NCBI RefSeq assembly: GCF_002914585.1
Contig: NZ_PDDM01000012.1
Location: 95,959-159,958 of the forward strand
Origin: Pseudanabaena sp. BC1403
Lineage (GTDB): Bacteria > Cyanobacteriota > Cyanobacteriia > Pseudanabaenales > Pseudanabaenaceae
Direction: 5' to 3'
DNA: 64,000 nt
Shown here: in pieces, positions 25,604-34,759 of the stretch
Layout: each line of letters starts with the position of its first letter
How positions within the stretch are numbered: position 1 is the stretch's first letter
Program-made: the position numbers and the translations under genes
Notes under the pieces: generated by a model
The model's input: the letters and a program-made list of their open reading frames with translations, nothing else
Database searches by the model: none
What the model was told of the DNA's origin: nothing

Positions 25604-28384
25604 TTATGAACTAGAAAGAGGCAAAATTAGACGACTGAGAATGCGATTGTCTTCTAGTTGATAGAGAGAGAGTTCTCCTCCAGCCTCCATCATAAGAGTC
25701 TGGCAGATTGCAAGATGCAATCCAGGGGGCTGATCTAATAGCGATGGAGATAGAGGATCGATCGCTCTGCCTTGATGTAACTCCTGTAATAAAGATGCAT
25801 CAACCACACCATAATCGGTGATTGATAGCTCTAGAAGCTTTTCATCTATTTGACGACACCAAAGATCAATTCTGCCGCCAACATCCGATCGCCCACAGGC
25901 AAATAGCAGCAACTCGTTTAAGATCATCTCCATCTTAGCGATGTCACCACCAACCACCACATTGGCTTGGTTATGTACCTGCGACCATATTTGGCGTTGC
26001 TTTATGAGCGTATCTACTCTTTCTAAAGCCCGTTTGAGCATACCTGCTAAAGGAGCAGTCTCATAGTTGGGACGTAAGCGCCATTGCTCTTTGCGGATAA
26101 TCTGTGGGAGTGGAGATAGAGAACCCTGTAATTGTTTAAGAGAACTTTGTAAGGTAATGTTGTTGATGCCTCCAGTTCCATTAGCACGAGCATCAGCATC
26201 CAACAAACGCTGGACACCCGAACTAACCGTACGATAGATATCTTCCAAACGACGATGCTTGTACCAATTAAGGCGTTCCAGTTCTTGACGATTGTGTTTG
26301 AGATGATCGACTAGTAATAGGTGGCGACGAGACCAAGATAGTTGATTTGCCAACATATTAAATGCCTGTAACTGGCGATCAACCCAACGCCGTCCTACGC
26401 GATCGGCAACCAAAATCATTCCAGTTGGCTGGTGATCGGGAGTTGTGCGTAATGCAGTTACTAATAAATGTCCAAGAGCAGGCGCATTTAGCCAAGCCTT
26501 AGTCTGTTCTGGTAAGTCATGAATACTTAGAGGCAGAATTCCTTCACTTTGAATCGCCCACTGTGCCAGCGGATCTTCTTCGATCGCAAGTAGGGTTTCG
26601 CTAATCGTGAGCTGATACTCATCACGACTAGCAAACACTGAAGCTATTTGTCCGCCTTGCCGACCTGGTAGCCATACTACTAATACGGCAAGAGGGGATT
26701 GCGTAACCTGCGCCATTAATTGCGTCGCCGTATGATGCAACTTCTCAAGAGCATTGCATTGTTGGAGTGCGACTAAACCAAACTGAACAGCTTGATGAGA
26801 CTTTTGGCGTTCATCGGATAAGCGCTGCAACTCATTTTGGTGAACGATTAATCCAATTTGCTGAGCAACAGCTTGCACCATTTCTCTTTCTGGGCGCGAC
26901 CATGTACGTGGGGCTTCATGGGCAACTGCGAGAATACCTTCGAGAGCCTTCCCAACCGAAGTACTACTGACGATCATCGATCGCACATCAAGATCAATTA
27001 ATGAATTTCGCCATGACAGAAATTTAAAATCGCTGTCGAGATTCTCTACAGTTGCAGCATCTACAGACTGCTCCATCATCTGCACATCAACAGGAGCTAG
27101 ACCTGGCAAAAGATTAGGAAGGGGGCGACGATTTTTGGGATGGTACTGAAAATCGATCCGAAACATGTCATTGTCTTTGTCATAGGTTGCCACCCAAAAA
27201 CGTTCTAGTCCTAGTCGCTGGCATAACTGTTCCGCAGCTTGATCGAGGGCGCTTTGCCAATCGTTGTCTGAATATATAGCTCTGGCAATTCCTGCGGTAA
27301 GAATTTGATCAGAAGCAATGCGATCAAGAGTTACTTCCATTTCTTCCAAAGGCGCAGTAATGGCGGCAAGTTGCGCAGCACCACGGACAAAATTTCGCTC
27401 GTCATCAGTCCAGAGCCGAGGCTCATCTCCTTCTACTGACAAAAAGCCTAACAGTTCTGATTGGAAAAATATGGGCGCAATAATTATAGAAACTGCTCCA
27501 AATTGTTCCATAACTCGATTGCTAACCTCGCCCTTGGTCATGGACTTAGCATCAACTACCACCACCACCTGATCTTTAGATAGAGCCTGATACAAACTAG
27601 GGGCATTTTGGACTGTGACTCCAGCCGTATTGTCAACTGCTTGCTTGATTTTGGGGCCTGGCTGACGATTGGCAATCCGCCGCCAAAAATATTGATGTTC
27701 GCGTTCAAACCAATAAATATTGGTGTGATCTGGCATAACAAAATTATGGGTTTCCTGAACAATCTCTTCAAGCCGTTCAGTTAGTGCTGGCACATTCCGA
27801 ATTTTTGAGAGGATTTGCAGTAGGGGTTCATCAGGACGCTTGGTATTGTGATGATGCCAATCGTCATCAAGACGGCTTAGGGTCGAGCCAAGCGCACCAA
27901 GCACAACAGAGAGTCTGGCTCTTTCTTCATTGCGTGGGGTGACATTCCACAGACTGGAGCCTAAGATGACCACTCCAAAACTGCGATCGCGATGATAGAT
28001 CGGCCAAAACAAAGTGCCTTGGATATCAAATTTTTGGGCTAATTTTTGCCATTCACCACTACGTTTCTCTTGACGTAGATCAGCGATCGGCACAGGCTTA
28101 CGTTGCAAAATCACCTGATCGAGCAAATCGCCTGCATTGAGATTAAACCGCTCTTTTAAAAATTTAATTTCACCAGCAGGCGTTGTACCACCTTTACCTG
28201 TAAGTCGATGGTTTTCTGCGTCATAAAGTCCAATCCAGAGCAGCTTGTACTCAAAATTGTCTCGAAGATAATCGAGAGTTGCCATCAATAGGTTGTCAAT
28301 ACTATCTTCATCACGCAAGAACTGCATGATTCGCCCAAGGTTAACAAATTGGCGATCCCATGGGTTAGCTCCTGCTTGACTCAT
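25604..28384 (-). CDS. Multi-GAF signalling protein with degenerate kinase core
   Basis: The 926-residue soluble protein contains three or four GAF-type sensor domains (about 15-175, 200-350, 360-510, 540-690), then a helical segment resembling HisKA (WYKHRRLEDIYRTVSSG near 712) and a weak HATPase region (NELLLFACG, ITDYGVVD, PPGLHLAICQTLMMEAGG). The phospho-acceptor context and the nucleotide glycine boxes are poorly conserved, so catalytic activity is doubtful. It could act as a scaffold or ligand sensor, for light, redox or cyclic nucleotides. No response regulator is adjacent. DUF1152 follows 45 bases downstream. Confidence 0.75.
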   Translation of the reverse strand: MSQAGANPWDRQFVNLGRIMQFLRDEDSIDNLLMATLDYLRDNFEYKLLWIGLYDAENHRLTGKGGTTPAGEIKFLKERFNLNAGDLLDQVILQRKPVPIADLRQEKRSGEWQKLAQKFDIQGTLFWPIYHRDRSFGVVILGSSLWNVTPRNEERARLSVVLGALGSTLSRLDDDWHHHNTKRPDEPLLQILSKIRNVPALTERLEEIVQETHNFVMPDHTNIYWFEREHQYFWRRIANRQPGPKIKQAVDNTAGVTVQNAPSLYQALSKDQVVVVVDAKSMTKGEVSNRVMEQFGAVSIIIAPIFFQSELLGFLSVEGDEPRLWTDDERNFVRGAAQLAAITAPLEEMEVTLDRIASDQILTAGIARAIYSDNDWQSALDQAAEQLCQRLGLERFWVATYDKDNDMFRIDFQYHPKNRRPLPNLLPGLAPVDVQMMEQSVDAATVENLDSDFKFLSWRNSLIDLDVRSMIVSSTSVGKALEGILAVAHEAPRTWSRPEREMVQAVAQQIGLIVHQNELQRLSDERQKSHQAVQFGLVALQQCNALEKLHHTATQLMAQVTQSPLAVLVVWLPGRQGGQIASVFASRDEYQLTISETLLAIEEDPLAQWAIQSEGILPLSIHDLPEQTKAWLNAPALGHLLVTALRTTPDHQPTGMILVADRVGRRWVDRQLQAFNMLANQLSWSRRHLLLVDHLKHNRQELERLNWYKHRRLEDIYRTVSSGVQRLLDADARANGTGGINNITLQSSLKQLQGSLSPLPQIIRKEQWRLRPNYETAPLAGMLKRALERVDTLIKQRQIWSQVHNQANVVVGGDIAKMEMILNELLLFACGRSDVGGRIDLWCRQIDEKLLELSITDYGVVDASLLQELHQGRAIDPLSPSLLDQPPGLHLAICQTLMMEAGGELSLYQLEDNRILSRLILPLSSS

Positions 28385-28616
28385 ATTTTTGCCCTGACGT
28401 ATTTAGACTTAGGAATGGCTAGAGCGATGTAACTTAATAAAATGAAATTTTTTGAAAATTTAAGGATATAAAAAGTATTACAACACAATCGTACAATCTT
28501 TAGCTTAGAAAGTCAGCAACACATCATACTTTTATTGATTGTATTAACTTTTATAGCATTTACTCTCTTAGGAACAAGAATTGGCAGTTCGGCGCAAATT
28601 ACCAACTCTTGGTTTA

Positions 28617-28931
28617 TTAATTTCCTATGAGCCATTCTAGCGATCGCTCACCAATTTGCAGTGGAATGCTGACAGCTTTACCGAGACGGGGGCGTTCTTT
28701 GGTAATTTCGATAAATTTTTGAACTTGATCAACTACAGCCCAATCGCTGAGATATGAGGCAATCACATCAAGATGTTGAATAAATTCTGTCTCACTCATC
28801 GAAAAAGACTGTTGCTCTTGATAGCGCCACATTACCTGCAAGAAAATTTTGCCTTGGGTTTTGCGTAATTGTACGTCATAGGAGTAGTCCCATTTATTGG
28901 CGATCGCCTGACGAAGTTCTGCGCCTGTCAT
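28617..28931 (-). CDS. DUF3067 protein
   Basis: The 104-residue protein matches the cyanobacterial and plastid DUF3067 family (MTGAELRQAI, KWDYSYDVQLRKTQGKIFLQ, RERPRLGKAVSIPL-like ERPRLGKAVSIPLQIGERS). It has no membrane segment. Members are conserved across oxygenic phototrophs, which suggests a role connected with photosynthesis, but no function can be read from the sequence. The gene is alone; a nested repeat follows upstream and a 230-base gap without features lies downstream. Confidence 0.85.
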   Translation of the reverse strand: MTGAELRQAIANKWDYSYDVQLRKTQGKIFLQVMWRYQEQQSFSMSETEFIQHLDVIASYLSDWAVVDQVQKFIEITKERPRLGKAVSIPLQIGERSLEWLIGN

Positions 28932-28989
28932 AGTTTCTACATTTTTTGCTTAACATATCTTACTTTAAACAGCTATTTGTGAAGTGTTT

Positions 28990-29144
28990 CACCAGCAATT
29001 CTCCTTATGATACCAAAACACAAAATGGCTACGCCATTTTGTGTTTCCAAAACCCTTACGGGGTTTGGTTTTTAATCCACGAAAGTGTTGCCACACTTTT
29101 GTGAATTGGTATGAAACCTATTTTTATAATGAGAATTACTGGTG
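28990..29144. repeat. MITE-like element, CAGCAATTCTCATTAT family (outer)
   Basis: Left end CACCAGCAATTCTCCTTATG and right end ATAATGAGAATTACTGGTG are inverted repeats. It shares the AGCAATTCTC-TTAT end with 51251-51385. A second element (29010-29112) is inserted in it. Confidence 0.65.
29010..29112. repeat. MITE-like element, ATACCAA family (inner)
   Basis: The 103-bp unit runs from ATACCAAAACACAAAA to TTTTGTGAATTGGTAT (TIRs with two mismatches) and contains three hairpins: around GGCTACGCC, CCTTACGGGG and TGTTGCCACA. Copies occur at 37571 and, in opposite orientation, at 58473. Its end matches the start of the IS630 element at 63804. Confidence 0.7.
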
Positions 29145-29188
29145 TTGCACTAGCGAATAATGTAGATGAGGGAGTAAAGCGCCCTCAT

Positions 29189-30100
29189 CTACATCATGGC
29201 TTTTCCAAGATGACCTTGAGTATTTTGCAACAATTGCTCGGCGGTGGCGACATCTACGCCCTTCCAATGCATTAGCAAAGCTAATTTTACTCGTTTGCCC
29301 GATCGCTCTAGTAATTTTGCAGCCTCCTCACGACTGAGTGAGGTGAGATCACGAATAATCCGAATAGCCCGATCTTCGAGCTTGCTATTGGTGACAGAGA
29401 CATCAATCATCCGATTGCCATAGACCTTGCCTAGCTGCACCATTACCCCTGTCGAAACCGTATTTAAAACTAATTTTGTCGCTGTCCCTGCTTTAAGTCT
29501 GGTAGATCCCGCCAAGATCTCTGCCCCAACTAGCGGACGAATCTCAATATCGTACTGAATCGGAAATTGGTCAGGCGGTACACAGCAAAAAAAGATCGTT
29601 TTTGCACCACGTTTGTGGGCTTCCTTGAGCGCTCCATGAACATAGGGTGTGGTTCCGCCTGCGGTAATGCCAAAAACAACATCGCGATCGCTAATATTTC
29701 TTTCCGCGATCGCTGCTGCACCATCATCTTCGCGATCTTCAAGGGCTTCAGAGCTGCGTACCATTGCGTTCATCCCACCCGCCAAGATGCCTTGAATCAA
29801 CTCAGGATCACTGCAAAAGGTGGGTGGACATTCGGCAGCATCAAGGACACCAAGTCGTCCACTTGTGCCAGCACCAACATAAAACAATCTGCCGCTATTA
29901 GCGATCGCTTCAGCAATGCAGGTAATCGCTGCCGCGATCGCTTCCTTTTCTTGTCCGACTGCGGCAACAGCCTTGGCATCTTCTTGATTAAAAAGTTCGA
30001 CAATTTCTAAGGCACTGAGCCGATCCAGATTTTGACTATGGGGATTTGCTTGCTCGGTTAACAAATAACCGCGATCGCCACTCTTTAAAACATTATTCAC
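29189..30100 (-). CDS. murQ: N-acetylmuramic acid 6-phosphate etherase
   Basis: MurQ cleaves the lactyl ether of MurNAc-6-phosphate, giving GlcNAc-6-phosphate and lactate in cell-wall recycling. The SIS domain is clear: YVGAGTSGRLGVLDAAECPP near 75-94, EDREDDG and GITAGGTTPYV, and the C-terminal helical stretch ending in the UBA-like LLQNTQGHLGKAM. 303 residues is normal. Its ATG overlaps the stop of the upstream PCP_red gene by four bases, so the two are translationally coupled, an unexpected pairing. Confidence 0.92.
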   Translation of the reverse strand: MNNVLKSGDRGYLLTEQANPHSQNLDRLSALEIVELFNQEDAKAVAAVGQEKEAIAAAITCIAEAIANSGRLFYVGAGTSGRLGVLDAAECPPTFCSDPELIQGILAGGMNAMVRSSEALEDREDDGAAAIAERNISDRDVVFGITAGGTTPYVHGALKEAHKRGAKTIFFCCVPPDQFPIQYDIEIRPLVGAEILAGSTRLKAGTATKLVLNTVSTGVMVQLGKVYGNRMIDVSVTNSKLEDRAIRIIRDLTSLSREEAAKLLERSGKRVKLALLMHWKGVDVATAEQLLQNTQGHLGKAMM

Positions 30101-30282
30101 TGGCCAAACTCAATCCTTGCTTTTTCGACAATTTCTGCGGTGATCGTATCACTACCTGCGGCTTGAGCTAGTTGCTCGATTTTCAGGCGAGCCTGCGCTC
30201 GCACAAAGTAGGGAATATTTTTGTACTTGATTTTTGCTTCTGCTGTCCAAGTTAAGCTTTCAAAATAATCTGGATTTTGCAT
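30097..30282 (-). CDS. PCP_red domain small protein
   Basis: The 61-residue protein matches the PCP_red family, the small domain found at the C-terminus of ChlB/BchB: LTWTAEAKIKYKNIPYFVR, A-R-L-K-I-E-Q-L-A and the T-x-E-x-V-E-x-A-R end. Stand-alone copies are common in cyanobacteria. A link to protochlorophyllide reduction or assembly of that enzyme is suggested by the family only. It overlaps murQ by four bases. Confidence 0.8.
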   Translation of the reverse strand: MQNPDYFESLTWTAEAKIKYKNIPYFVRAQARLKIEQLAQAAGSDTITAEIVEKARIEFGQ

Positions 30283-30372
30283 GATCTTTTCGATAATTAG
30301 CGATCGCTAGTATGCCATTCCCTTCGTTTTCATCAAAATTTACTTCGCGTAGATTTACAATCCTGTTATAAA

Positions 30373-30407
30373 ACAGAAAATACAGCGCTTTGCGCTGTAT
30401 TTTCTGT
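30373..30407 (-). terminator. Terminator of CHAT gene
   Basis: Perfect 16-bp arms ACAGAAAATACAGCGC enclose a TTT loop, three bases past the CHAT gene stop. Confidence 0.8.
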
Positions 30408-30409
30408 AT

Positions 30410-31996
30410 TTATAACCAGTTACCAATCAAGGTGAATGAAGACCAAAAGAAAGGATGCTTCAGATCAACGCCTCTGGTATCAATGAGAAAGGGAATATTT
30501 GGGAATCCTTTCACCCCAATAATCTGATTATTCTTAATTGTTACTTCACCGCGCAAAAATGCTAACTGAGCCTCTTGCAAAGCGATCGCTTTACTCGGTG
30601 CGGTGGGTAAGCCACGATAAAAACGAATCATCAAGGGAGCCGTGCCTGCATCGCTGACTGTCCATAGAGAAGCCAAAACGCTTTTAGCACCAGAATCTAC
30701 TGCCAAACCTGCTAAGCCGAGATTTTGACCAACGGCAGTTTCACAAGCACTGAGAGTTAAGAGATCGGTGACGAGATTCATTTTGGAGATTTGATTCATT
30801 TGCAAGCGATCGCCCCAAAATTGAATGAAAGATTCCTGTGGTGAATTTTTGACAAATTTGGCATGGGTCGCTAGATGGATAATCCCAAAATTTTGACTAC
30901 TGATTTGCGATCGCAGATTATCCTTGGTAAAGGCACTATTCATAAAGGTTTTGCCAACTAGTACCTGTGATGATATCGTCTCAACCTCTACTTTCGTTGC
31001 TGGCAATGGTGACCAGCCTTCGACAGATTCAGACAGTCCCATAGCTAAGATTTGCGGAGTCAGAGCGCGATCGGGATGATTTGGTTCCGTTAACTGCCAT
31101 GATGGAATCGTCACAACCGCATATTTCTCGACGAGATAACGCTTGCCATCATGAAAGGCGGCGGGCGGCACTACGCGCAAATTACCATTCATCACGAATA
31201 CCAGTGTTTTGACCTGTGCCTTTTCTAGCTCAGGTTCCATCGGGCGCACCACCCAGTCATAAAGCTGCTGTGACTGCGGTAAAAAGTCATTGGAACTGGT
31301 ATCACGTAAATTATTGCGAAAGTCAATGATCACGCGATCGACTTCTTCCGTGGTGACATTGTACGCAACCTTCCGAAAGGGAGTGCCGTTGCTTTGATTG
31401 GTTTGAGCGATCGGTATACCAACTTTTTCTTGTAACGACTTTGCCCCAATTCGAGTGCGTGAGAATATTCCCGCAGGTCGGTTGGGACTAGATGGCGGTA
31501 CGCCAATTAGTTCTAAACCACCTTTAGAAGTAGTGACATAAATCAGGGCGGTCGGACTTCCTGTCAGTTGTGAGATGCGCTGCACCTCTGAGGCATAGCA
31601 GTCATCACTGTCAGGCTTTAGCGATCGCATCCGTTTGAGTAAATAAGCCTCTAATTCGGCGCTATATCCTTTTTCGAGAGCATTACATGCTTGAGGCAAT
31701 TGGTTCTGAGCAGCATATTGCCTCGCTAAGAGAAAATACAAGCGACCAATTTGTCCACGAATTTCAGCGATGTCAGGGGACAAATCAACTTGCTGTTGGT
31801 CGTTATTGCCAGAGCGACTTAAGGAATTGATCAGATTTAAAAGTATTAACGGATTAAAGCTGCCGCTAGAAGGATTTCGGGAAGGGGAATCAGGAAATTG
31901 CGATGGGGAATTAGATTGCGATCGCGCAGGTTTGGGCAAACTTAGCGACATCATCGCAAACATTAAGGAAAGAAACCATAACAGAAAATATCGCAT
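30410..31996 (-). CDS. Exported CHAT-domain (caspase-like) protein
   Basis: The 528-residue protein has a signal peptide (hydrophobic residues 4-20, likely cleavage near ARS-QS at 24-28), a low-complexity Ser/Pro/Asn-rich linker to about 65, a short helical TPR-like region (80-145), and a C-terminal CHAT peptidase domain. The catalytic dyad is visible as His378 in HLATHAK and Cys418 in LSACETAVG. CHAT proteases are clan CD relatives of separase and caspase; in cyanobacteria they are often secreted and uncharacterised. It is monocistronic; a P450 gene lies upstream on the same strand with 29 bases between. Confidence 0.85.
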   Translation of the reverse strand: MRYFLLWFLSLMFAMMSLSLPKPARSQSNSPSQFPDSPSRNPSSGSFNPLILLNLINSLSRSGNNDQQQVDLSPDIAEIRGQIGRLYFLLARQYAAQNQLPQACNALEKGYSAELEAYLLKRMRSLKPDSDDCYASEVQRISQLTGSPTALIYVTTSKGGLELIGVPPSSPNRPAGIFSRTRIGAKSLQEKVGIPIAQTNQSNGTPFRKVAYNVTTEEVDRVIIDFRNNLRDTSSNDFLPQSQQLYDWVVRPMEPELEKAQVKTLVFVMNGNLRVVPPAAFHDGKRYLVEKYAVVTIPSWQLTEPNHPDRALTPQILAMGLSESVEGWSPLPATKVEVETISSQVLVGKTFMNSAFTKDNLRSQISSQNFGIIHLATHAKFVKNSPQESFIQFWGDRLQMNQISKMNLVTDLLTLSACETAVGQNLGLAGLAVDSGAKSVLASLWTVSDAGTAPLMIRFYRGLPTAPSKAIALQEAQLAFLRGEVTIKNNQIIGVKGFPNIPFLIDTRGVDLKHPFFWSSFTLIGNWL

Positions 31997-32025
31997 ACGA
32001 GTTTGCTCCCAAACTTCCTTAAGAT

Positions 32026-33378
32026 CTATTTTAAAGTCATTTTGATGCCACCCGCAGGGGCAAGAGTCACACCTCGGCGTTGTGGCTTAACTGGTTTGCG
32101 ATCGCTTAACTCCAAATCATAATTTAAGAGAATTGTTGCCAAAACGATCTTCATTTCAAATTGGGCTAATGCCTCACCCACACAGCGCCTTACACCACCG
32201 CCAAAGGGCATAAACTCATAGGGAGAAAATTGGCGATCGAGAAACCGCTCTGGTTTAAATTGTTCGGCATCAGGATACAATTCTTCACGATGATGTAAGA
32301 GATAGATGCAACCAATCACAATTGTATTTGACTCCAGTTTGTGTCCCAATAGTTCCACAGGTTCTACAACAACTCTAGGAAAAGTCAGCATCGCCACAGG
32401 ATGAATCCGCAAAGTTTCATTACAAACTGCGGTCAGGTATGGCAATCGAAAAATGCTCATCCAATCCATTGGATCGGTTACGTTTTTTAACTCTTTTAGT
32501 AGTTTCTCTTTAACATCTGGCAAACTATGAATCCAATACAAAGCCCAAGACATTGCTGTTGCTGTAGTTTCATGCCCCGCCAGTAACAAGGCTAGAAGTT
32601 CATCATGGACTTCAGCATCCGTCATTCCATTCCCATCTTCATGACTTGCAGATAATAGCATTGTGAGAATATCAGTACGACTTGGTTCAGGGTTAGCATG
32701 ACGTTCTGCTATTTCTGCATAGATTAATTGATCAATTTGTTGTTTCTGACGGACAAAATTTCCCCAAGGACTCCAAGCACCTAGATCTTTTTGTAGAGAA
32801 GGAAAAAATAGGGCTGCTGAGGTAAATGGGGAATTGAATAGTTCCGTCATTTGACTCATTAGCCTTTTAAGTTGCTGACAGCGATCGCCTTCATACAAAC
32901 CAAATACTGCTTGCAAGATAATTTGCAGCGAAATATCCTGCATGGCATTGCGGACGAGAAAGCTGCTATTTATAGTTTTATTGGCATATAAGTTGTTGAA
33001 TACTTTGGTAGTTACTTCAAAAATCAACTGCCCATAATTTTGCATTCGTGAGCCATGAAAAGCAGGCATTACCAGCTGTCGCCGTTTTTTGTGAAGATCG
33101 CCATCTAGCATCATCACCGATGCGTCGCCCAATATAGGCTTTAAAATTCCATTCAATTCCCCAGGAGCGCTAAATTGTTTGCGATCGTTGGTTAGCATCT
33201 GCTGAATGGCTTGAGGTTCGTTCAGGAATACGATCGCGTTGCCAAAGCCAATAATCTGAGAGGTAAAAATATCTGGATATTTTCTCGCCGCTGTCTCCAT
33301 ATAACCCACAGGATCGGCAACCCATTGAATTTGTTGAAATAATGAGATGGTATCGATTTGGTTAATAGCTGTGAGCAT
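32026..33378 (-). CDS. Cytochrome P450 (CYP110-like)
   Basis: The 450-residue haem enzyme has the oxygen-binding I-helix LLLAGHETTATAM, the K-helix ETLRIHP and the haem-ligand loop FGGGVRRCVGEA with Cys399. It resembles CYP110-type cyanobacterial P450s, which hydroxylate fatty acids or terpenoids; the substrate here is not predictable. Electron partners are not encoded nearby. It sits 29 bases upstream of the CHAT gene on the same strand, so a shared transcript is possible though the functions look unrelated. Confidence 0.9.
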   Translation of the reverse strand: MLTAINQIDTISLFQQIQWVADPVGYMETAARKYPDIFTSQIIGFGNAIVFLNEPQAIQQMLTNDRKQFSAPGELNGILKPILGDASVMMLDGDLHKKRRQLVMPAFHGSRMQNYGQLIFEVTTKVFNNLYANKTINSSFLVRNAMQDISLQIILQAVFGLYEGDRCQQLKRLMSQMTELFNSPFTSAALFFPSLQKDLGAWSPWGNFVRQKQQIDQLIYAEIAERHANPEPSRTDILTMLLSASHEDGNGMTDAEVHDELLALLLAGHETTATAMSWALYWIHSLPDVKEKLLKELKNVTDPMDWMSIFRLPYLTAVCNETLRIHPVAMLTFPRVVVEPVELLGHKLESNTIVIGCIYLLHHREELYPDAEQFKPERFLDRQFSPYEFMPFGGGVRRCVGEALAQFEMKIVLATILLNYDLELSDRKPVKPQRRGVTLAPAGGIKMTLK

Positions 33379-33452
33379 ATTTACTCTATGTGATTTGAGT
33401 TTTTTCTATTTTATATCAAGCATCAAAATAGAGTTGCAGCGCAAAGCATTTC

Positions 33453-33487
33453 GTAGGGTGCGTTACGCTGACGCTAACACACCCTAC
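33453..33487. repeat. Imperfect hairpin GTAGGGTGCG
   Basis: GTAGGGTGCGTTA and TAACACACCCTAC pair with two mismatches around CGCTGACGC. It lies in the gap between the P450 and stress-protein genes. Confidence 0.45.
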
Positions 33488-33503
33488 AGAAGATCTGTCT
33501 TAA

Positions 33504-33545
33504 AAAAGACAAAGCGATCGCAATGCGATCGCTTTGCCTTTTTGG
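33504..33545 (-). terminator. Terminator built from two HIP1 sites
   Basis: AAAGCGATCGCA and TGCGATCGCTTT form the stem inside A- and T-rich flanks, 11 bases past the stop of the stress-protein gene at 33557. Confidence 0.7.
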
Positions 33546-33556
33546 TTTCAAGGTAC

Positions 33557-34051
33557 TTAATAAACGGAGATAACTCTATGTCCAATGTTTTCTAAAAGAT
33601 ATTGAGCCTGACTGGCGGAATGTTCGGTAACAATTGCTGCCACCAAAAATTTACCCTTTTTAACTGCATATTCAAATTGCGAAACGTCATGAATATCAAT
33701 TCCTAAACCTGTTAAAACTGCTTGTAAACTATCATCCGCAGCAATATATTCCCAGTTCATTGAATTTTCATGTTCTTGATAATTCTTAGTAATAACGACA
33801 ATCTGAGAAGAGTGTAAGCCTTGACGTTGTAGTTCCGATATGGCTTTTCTCGCTTCTAGCCTCGAAGGGAATGTATCTACCACAGTAAATATTTTTTTTG
33901 ATGATGAGGCATTGCCATTTTCTGCATCCATCTCTGGCGCGATCGCATAATTGTTTGGCAACCTTGCACTAGTTTCTGTGTGGACATCCTCCATTCCCAG
34001 ATTACTCGCATGATCAGAATTAATAGTTTTGTACTGAGTTCGCATCATCAT
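33557..34051 (-). CDS. General stress protein 17M-like (YflT-type) domain protein, copy 1
   Basis: The product of about 164 residues has a variable acidic N-terminus and one GSP17M/YflT-type alpha/beta domain: FTVVDTFPSRLEARKAISEL, SSQIVVITKNY and the C-terminal FLVAAIV, QAQYLLENIGH. Family members are induced by general stress in firmicutes; in cyanobacteria the role is unknown. The start is the ATG at 34051, seven bases after GGGAG; a TTG codon just before it is less likely. A paralogue lies upstream on the same strand, separated by a 58-bp perfect palindrome. Confidence 0.78.
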   Translation of the reverse strand: MMMRTQYKTINSDHASNLGMEDVHTETSARLPNNYAIAPEMDAENGNASSSKKIFTVVDTFPSRLEARKAISELQRQGLHSSQIVVITKNYQEHENSMNWEYIAADDSLQAVLTGLGIDIHDVSQFEYAVKKGKFLVAAIVTEHSASQAQYLLENIGHRVISVY

Positions 34052-34112
34052 CAATTCTCTCCCTAAATATTTAGAATTGGAATATAGAAATTCTGATTCA
34101 TTAGGACTTACG

Positions 34113-34170
34113 CATTAACCACAATTCGTAGGGGCAATTCATGAATTGCCCCTACGAATTGTGGTTAATG
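34113..34170. repeat. Perfect 58-bp loopless palindrome
   Basis: Each 29-bp half (starting CATTAACCACAATTCGTAGG) is the exact reverse complement of the other. Located between the two tandem stress-protein genes, it may act as terminator for the upstream one. Its core TAGGGGCA-TTCATGAA resembles the palindrome at 13179. Confidence 0.75.
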
Positions 34171-34178
34171 CACCGCCT

Positions 34179-34655
34179 TTACTGCATGGTATGTCCAGCT
34201 TTTTCTAGGACATGCTGTACTTGAGTAGCTTCGCGATCGTTGCCAATCTCGATCACCAAGAACTGACCATTGTCAACAGCTTCTACGAATTTTGAAATTG
34301 ACTGCTTGCTGATTCCTAATTTGGTTAAAACCGCAGCCAATCCACCTTCCGCAGTAATGGTTTTCCAATTTATTGAGCTTTTAGGGTCTTGATAGGTTTT
34401 AGCCACGATCGACATATTCGTAACTCGCAGACCTTTTTGCTCCATTGACAACACAGCATTTTGAGCTTCTTCTTCAGAACCAAAGATATCAACTACAGTG
34501 ACTCTATTGATTAATTCGGATAGAGAGTTGCCATCTTCTTCATACATTTCTGGCTCGATCGCATAGTTATTGAGTAAGCCTTCAGTATCGACTGTTTGAC
34601 CATGAGCCTGATTAATTTCGTCAGGCATAGTTTTTTGCTCAGTTGATATAGTCAT
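34179..34655 (-). CDS. General stress protein 17M-like domain protein, copy 2
   Basis: The 158-residue protein is a clear paralogue of the one encoded at 33557-34051: both have NNYAI-PEM acidic N-termini (LLNNYAIEPEM here), VTVVDIFGSEEEAQNAV, the NW(K/E) motif after a conserved Ser-(I/M)-Asn, a DSL/GGLAAVLT-LGI stretch and a C-terminal QVQHVLEKAGH. AGGAG lies 7 bases before the ATG. The two likely arose by tandem duplication and may be co-regulated. The GSP17M domain has no known enzymatic activity. Confidence 0.78.
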   Translation of the reverse strand: MTISTEQKTMPDEINQAHGQTVDTEGLLNNYAIEPEMYEEDGNSLSELINRVTVVDIFGSEEEAQNAVLSMEQKGLRVTNMSIVAKTYQDPKSSINWKTITAEGGLAAVLTKLGISKQSISKFVEAVDNGQFLVIEIGNDREATQVQHVLEKAGHTMQ

Positions 34656-34759
34656 AGAGTATCTCCTAAAGATTTCTATAAACTACTTTGTCAAAGCAAT
34701 GATTGACTTGATGTTTGAGATCAAGAAATTGAATGACTTCATTGCAAAACTTATGAAAG

